From assembly GCA_030425055.1 (NCBI GenBank), contig JAUHVN010000101.1, positions 1-8,914 of the forward strand: 8,914 bases of DNA. The letters run 5' to 3'. Under the pieces are notes generated by a model. The model was not told the DNA's origin and searched no databases. It worked only from the letters and a program-made list of their open reading frames with translations. The stretch comes from Actinomycetes bacterium. GTDB taxonomy: Bacteria; Actinomycetota; Actinomycetes; Actinomycetales; Microbacteriaceae. Shown one piece after another: positions 6,064 through 8,914 of the stretch (position 1 is the stretch's first letter; every line of letters begins with the position of its first letter). The position numbers were made by a program, and so were the translations under genes.

Positions 6064-7982
6064 CGACGCTTCCGTACGGTTCCTGGCCCTCTCCGCTGAG
6101 CGCCGAGGAGGTGACGGCGTCCGCTCCGCGTGTGGACGGCGCGCGCTTCGTCGGCGACGACATCTGGTGGGCAATGACCGTGCCCGCCGAGGCGGGGCGC
6201 ACCGGCGTGTTCCGCCGCGGCGCCGACGGCACGGCATCCGTCCTCCTCCCCGCCCCGTGGAGCGCGCGCTCGCGCGTGCACGAGTACGGCGGCGGGTCGT
6301 GGACGGCCGACGACGCGGGGCGGCTGCTGTTCGTCGAGAAGGCCGATCAGCGGGTGTGGATGCTCGAACCGGGCGCCGAGGAGCCGGAACCTCTCACCCC
6401 GCCCGAGACCACCATGCGGTTCGGCGGCCTGCTGTTCGCGTCCGGCCGCCTGCTCGCCGTGCGCGAGGATCACCGGCGGGCTCCGGTGCCGGTGCGCGAC
6501 ATCGTCGAGATCCCGCTCGACGGCCGGGCGGCCTGGAGTGCGGACGCGCTCGTCTCGGTCGTCGACGACAGCGATTTCCTCGCGCAGCCGGCGCTGTCCG
6601 CCGACGGCTCGCATCTCGCGTGGATCGCGTGGGACCACCCCGCGATGCCGTGGGATGAGACCGAGCTGCGCGTGGGTCGCCTCGAGGACGGCGTCGTCGT
6701 GCAGTGGACCGCCGTCGCGGGCGGACGGAGCGCGCCGCTGCAGCCGACGTGGGTCGGCGACGATGACCTGCTGTACTGCGACGACCCGGACGGACGGTGG
6801 AACCTGTGGCGCCTGCGGCTCACGGCCGACCTGCGCCACGAGCCCGTCGCCGAAGCGGATGCCGACACCGGCGGACCGCTGTGGGTGCTGGGACTGCGCT
6901 GGTACGGGGTGCTCGACGACGGGCGCATCGTCGCGGTGCGCACGCACGGGCGCGACCGCGTCGTCGTGATCGATCCGGCCACGGGCGACGAGACCGAGCT
7001 CGATCTCGGGATCATCGCCGGCGCCTCGATCGAGGACGTCCGTGGCACGCGCGTCCTCGTCGCCGGTGCCACGCCTCACGCCCCCGGGCTGTGGGTGGTC
7101 GATGTGGATCGCCCCGCCGACGCCGAGCTCGTGCACGGCGGCACGCCGTCGTGGGAGCCGGAGTTCACCCCCATCGCGCGCGAGGTGACCGTGCCGGGTC
7201 CGCACGGACCCGTGCACGCCTTCGACTTCCCGCCGACCAACCCGGTCTTCTCGGGCCCGGCCGATGAGAAGCCGCCGTACATCGTGCTCGTCCACGGCGG
7301 GCCGACGAGCCACGTCGGCGGGGCAGCATCCGGCAAGATCGCGTACTTCACCAGTCGCGGCATCGGCGTGCTCGACGTGAACTACGGCGGCTCGACGGGC
7401 TACGGCCGCGCGTACCGTGAGCGACTGCGTGGAATGTGGGGCGTCGTCGACGTCGACGACGTCGCCGCGGTGGCCCGCGGGCATGAGGGCGCGGATCCGG
7501 CGCGCATCGCGATCGACGGCGGCTCGGCGGGCGGGTGGACGGTGCTGTGCGCCATCGCCCGGACGGATGCCTTCTCGGCCGGGGTGTCGCGCTACGGCGT
7601 CGGCGATGCGCGCACCCTGGCGACCGACACCCATGACTTCGAGGCGCGTTACCTCGACGGGCTGATCGGCCCGCTGCCCGACGCCGAGGCGCTGTACATC
7701 GAGCGCTCTCCGCTCACCCACGCCGATGGCTTCGATGTGCCGATGCTGCTGCTGCAGGGCGCGGAGGACGCCGTCGTGCCGCCGTCGCAGGCCGAGGCGA
7801 TCCGGGATGCGCTCGCCTCGCGCGGCGTGCCGCACGCGTACGTGCTGTACCCGGGCGAGGGCCACGGCTTCCGCCGTGCCGAGACCGTCGTCGACGCCCT
7901 CGAGAGCGAGCTGTCGTTCCTGGGTGCCGTGTTCGGCTTCAGCCCGTCCGGCATCCCTCCGCTGGAGCTGTCGAACCCCTGA
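6060..7982 (+). CDS. S9-family serine peptidase (prolyl oligopeptidase / acylaminoacyl-peptidase type)
   Basis: This 640-residue protein has an N-terminal half (about 1-375) of Trp/Asp-rich beta repeats, as expected of a beta-propeller that filters substrates, and a C-terminal alpha/beta-hydrolase domain. The catalytic triad is visible: S489 in IDGGSAGGWTVL, D570 in LQGAEDAVVPPSQAE and H602 in GEGHGFRR. The oxyanion-side motif VHGGP (411-415) and NYGGSTGYGRAYRERL are typical of S9C members. Such enzymes cleave short peptides, often removing dipeptides or acylated N-terminal residues. The exact specificity cannot be read from sequence. There is no signal peptide or membrane helix, so it should be cytoplasmic. 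The GTG at 6060 overlaps the preceding stop by four bases; the N terminus MTTLPYGSWPSPLSAEEVTA fits the family, although only a weak AAGG lies directly upstream. It ends 13 nt before the stem-loop shared with hflX. Confidence 0.92.
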   Translation: MTTLPYGSWPSPLSAEEVTASAPRVDGARFVGDDIWWAMTVPAEAGRTGVFRRGADGTASVLLPAPWSARSRVHEYGGGSWTADDAGRLLFVEKADQRVWMLEPGAEEPEPLTPPETTMRFGGLLFASGRLLAVREDHRRAPVPVRDIVEIPLDGRAAWSADALVSVVDDSDFLAQPALSADGSHLAWIAWDHPAMPWDETELRVGRLEDGVVVQWTAVAGGRSAPLQPTWVGDDDLLYCDDPDGRWNLWRLRLTADLRHEPVAEADADTGGPLWVLGLRWYGVLDDGRIVAVRTHGRDRVVVIDPATGDETELDLGIIAGASIEDVRGTRVLVAGATPHAPGLWVVDVDRPADAELVHGGTPSWEPEFTPIAREVTVPGPHGPVHAFDFPPTNPVFSGPADEKPPYIVLVHGGPTSHVGGAASGKIAYFTSRGIGVLDVNYGGSTGYGRAYRERLRGMWGVVDVDDVAAVARGHEGADPARIAIDGGSAGGWTVLCAIARTDAFSAGVSRYGVGDARTLATDTHDFEARYLDGLIGPLPDAEALYIERSPLTHADGFDVPMLLLQGAEDAVVPPSQAEAIRDALASRGVPHAYVLYPGEGHGFRRAETVVDALESELSFLGAVFGFSPSGIPPLELSNP

Positions 7983-7995
7983 CCTCGACGACGAC

Positions 7996-8056
7996 GTTCG
8001 ACCGCGCCGAAACGCGGGTCACCGGGCGTCGCACCCGCACTTCGCCGCGGTCGAAC
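7996..8056. terminator. Bidirectional stem-loop between convergent genes
   Basis: GTTCGACCGCG (7996-8006) pairs perfectly with CGCGGTCGAAC (8046-8056). Inside, CGAA/TTCG (8008-8011 with 8041-8044) and GCGGGT/ACCCGC (8014-8019 with 8033-8038) extend the stem with small mismatches, leaving a 13-nt loop. It fills most of the 90-nt gap between the peptidase stop and the hflX stop. No T-run follows on either strand; that is common for high-GC actinobacterial terminators, but it makes efficiency uncertain. Confidence 0.72.
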
Positions 8057-8072
8057 CGCAGGGGCCACGGGG

Positions 8073-8914
8073 TCAGCGGGCGAACGGCGCCAGCCGTGCG
8101 GCGAGGTGCTCGTTCACGCGGGCGTGCACGGCGGTGCCGTCGGCCTCATGGACCTGCGACAGCAGCATCCCCTGCTCGTGGATCGCCGAGATCAGCTCAC
8201 CGCGGTCGTACGGCACGAGGGCGTGCACCTCGACCGCCGGCAGCGGCAGCGCGTCTTCGACGGCCGCCCGAAGCTCGGCGATGCCCTCGCCGGTGCGCGA
8301 CGAGACGAAGTGCGCCGACGGCTCGAGACCGCGCAGCAGCAGGCGGGTGTCGTCGTCGACGAGATCGGCCTTGTTGAAGACGACCAGCTCGCGCGTGTCG
8401 CGGGCTCCGACCTCGCCGATGACGTCGCGCACGGTCGACAGCTGCGCCGCCGGGTCGGGATGCGACGCATCCACGACGTGCACGATGACGTCCGAGTCGC
8501 CGACCTCTTCGAGCGTCGACCGGAAGGCCTCGACGAGCTGATGCGGCAGGTTGCGCACGAAGCCGACCGTGTCGGTGAGGGTGTAGACCCGGCCGTCGGT
8601 GGTCTCGCTGCGCCGCACGGTGGCGTCGAGCGTCGCGAACAGCGCGTTCTCGACGAGCACACCGGCGCTCGTGAGCCGGTTCAGCAGGCTGGACTTGCCG
8701 GCGTTGGTGTACCCGGCGATCGCGACCGACGGGATCGTGTTGCGGCGCCGTTCGGCTCGCTTGGCCTCGCGCGCGGGCTCGAAGTCGCGGATCTGCCGGC
8801 GCAGCTGCGCCATGCGCGTGCGGATGCGACGACGGTCCAGCTCGATCTTGGTCTCACCGGGTCCGCGCGAGCCCATGCCCGCTCCCCCGGCGCCGACCTG
8901 ACCACCGGCCTGGC
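8073..8914 (-). CDS. hflX: GTPase HflX, C-terminal part (runs off right edge)
   Basis: HflX is a ribosome-binding GTPase that splits or rescues stalled 70S ribosomes under stress. The window holds the last 279 codons; the N-terminal HflX domain lies beyond the edge. The visible part starts in the conserved Gly-rich linker (QAGGQVGAGGAG, then MGSRGPGETKIELDRRRIR), followed by the G domain: G1 GYTNAGKSS (around 8690-8716), G2 in ATLDATVRR, G3 DTVGFV (8556-8573), G4 FNKAD (within 8361-8378) and a G5-like SSRTGEG. A short C-terminal domain ends in ARLAPFAR. The ATG at 8876 is internal, because the frame stays open upstream with typical HflX linker sequence. It is convergent with the peptidase gene and shares the stem-loop at 7996-8056. 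All nucleotide-binding motifs are intact. Confidence 0.96.
   Translation of the reverse strand, partial: QAGGQVGAGGAGMGSRGPGETKIELDRRRIRTRMAQLRRQIRDFEPAREAKRAERRRNTIPSVAIAGYTNAGKSSLLNRLTSAGVLVENALFATLDATVRRSETTDGRVYTLTDTVGFVRNLPHQLVEAFRSTLEEVGDSDVIVHVVDASHPDPAAQLSTVRDVIGEVGARDTRELVVFNKADLVDDDTRLLLRGLEPSAHFVSSRTGEGIAELRAAVEDALPLPAVEVHALVPYDRGELISAIHEQGMLLSQVHEADGTAVHARVNEHLAARLAPFAR

Noticed and set aside
3772..6237. A minus-strand open frame of about 820 codons across lexA and the membrane protein gene
   Set aside because: It gives a low-complexity Arg/Asp/Glu-rich product, crosses the control region and two well-supported genes, and has no domain signal.
7442..7461. A perfect 20-bp palindrome inside the peptidase gene
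   Set aside because: It encodes a Val/Asp run (VVDVDDV). The codons GTC and GAC are reverse complements, so such runs give palindromes automatically; no sign of a binding site.
5364..7865. A very long open frame on the minus strand opposite the membrane protein and peptidase genes
   Set aside because: It mirrors high-GC codon bias on the other strand; its translation is Arg/Asp/His-rich with no recognisable domain, while the plus-strand frames have complete motifs and family lengths.

Overview
The window is high-GC actinobacterial chromosome. Codons end mostly in G or C, GTG starts are frequent, and several genes overlap by four bases. The protein sequences, the PriA-type hisA and the order LysM gene / lexA / hflX point to Microbacteriaceae, most likely Microbacterium or a close relative. 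It looks like core chromosome. I see no insertion sequence, phage gene, tRNA, rRNA or CRISPR array.

The left third (1-3614) is a leftward cluster read in the order LysM protein, hisC, hisB, hisH, hisA/priA, then the start of an SseB-family gene cut by the window edge. Three junctions are 4-base overlaps and the LysM-hisC gap is 23 nt, so one transcript could carry all of it. The four his genes supply histidinol-phosphate aminotransferase, IGP dehydratase, the glutaminase subunit of IGP synthase and the ProFAR isomerase. hisF, hisD, hisG, hisE and hisI are not in the window.

The centre (3615-3882) is a 268-nt divergent control region between the LysM gene and lexA. It holds a leftward promoter with a consensus -35 (TTGACA), a 17-bp inverted repeat at the predicted 5' end of the LysM mRNA, an 11-bp perfect palindrome, and one correctly spaced but degenerate SOS-box-like site in front of lexA. 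The LysM protein has one membrane segment and one LysM domain and resembles mycobacterial ChiZ, the SOS-linked division regulator that also sits divergently beside lexA.

The right part (3883-7982) is a rightward group: lexA, a six-helix membrane protein of unknown function, and a cytoplasmic S9-family serine peptidase whose GTG start overlaps the stop of the membrane protein gene. It ends at a long stem-loop shared with the convergent hflX gene (ribosome-associated GTPase), which runs off the right edge.

I did not find a wholly new system. The parts most worth checking are the control region, the possibility that the his operon is read from a damage-response promoter, and the uncharacterised membrane protein / peptidase pair behind lexA.
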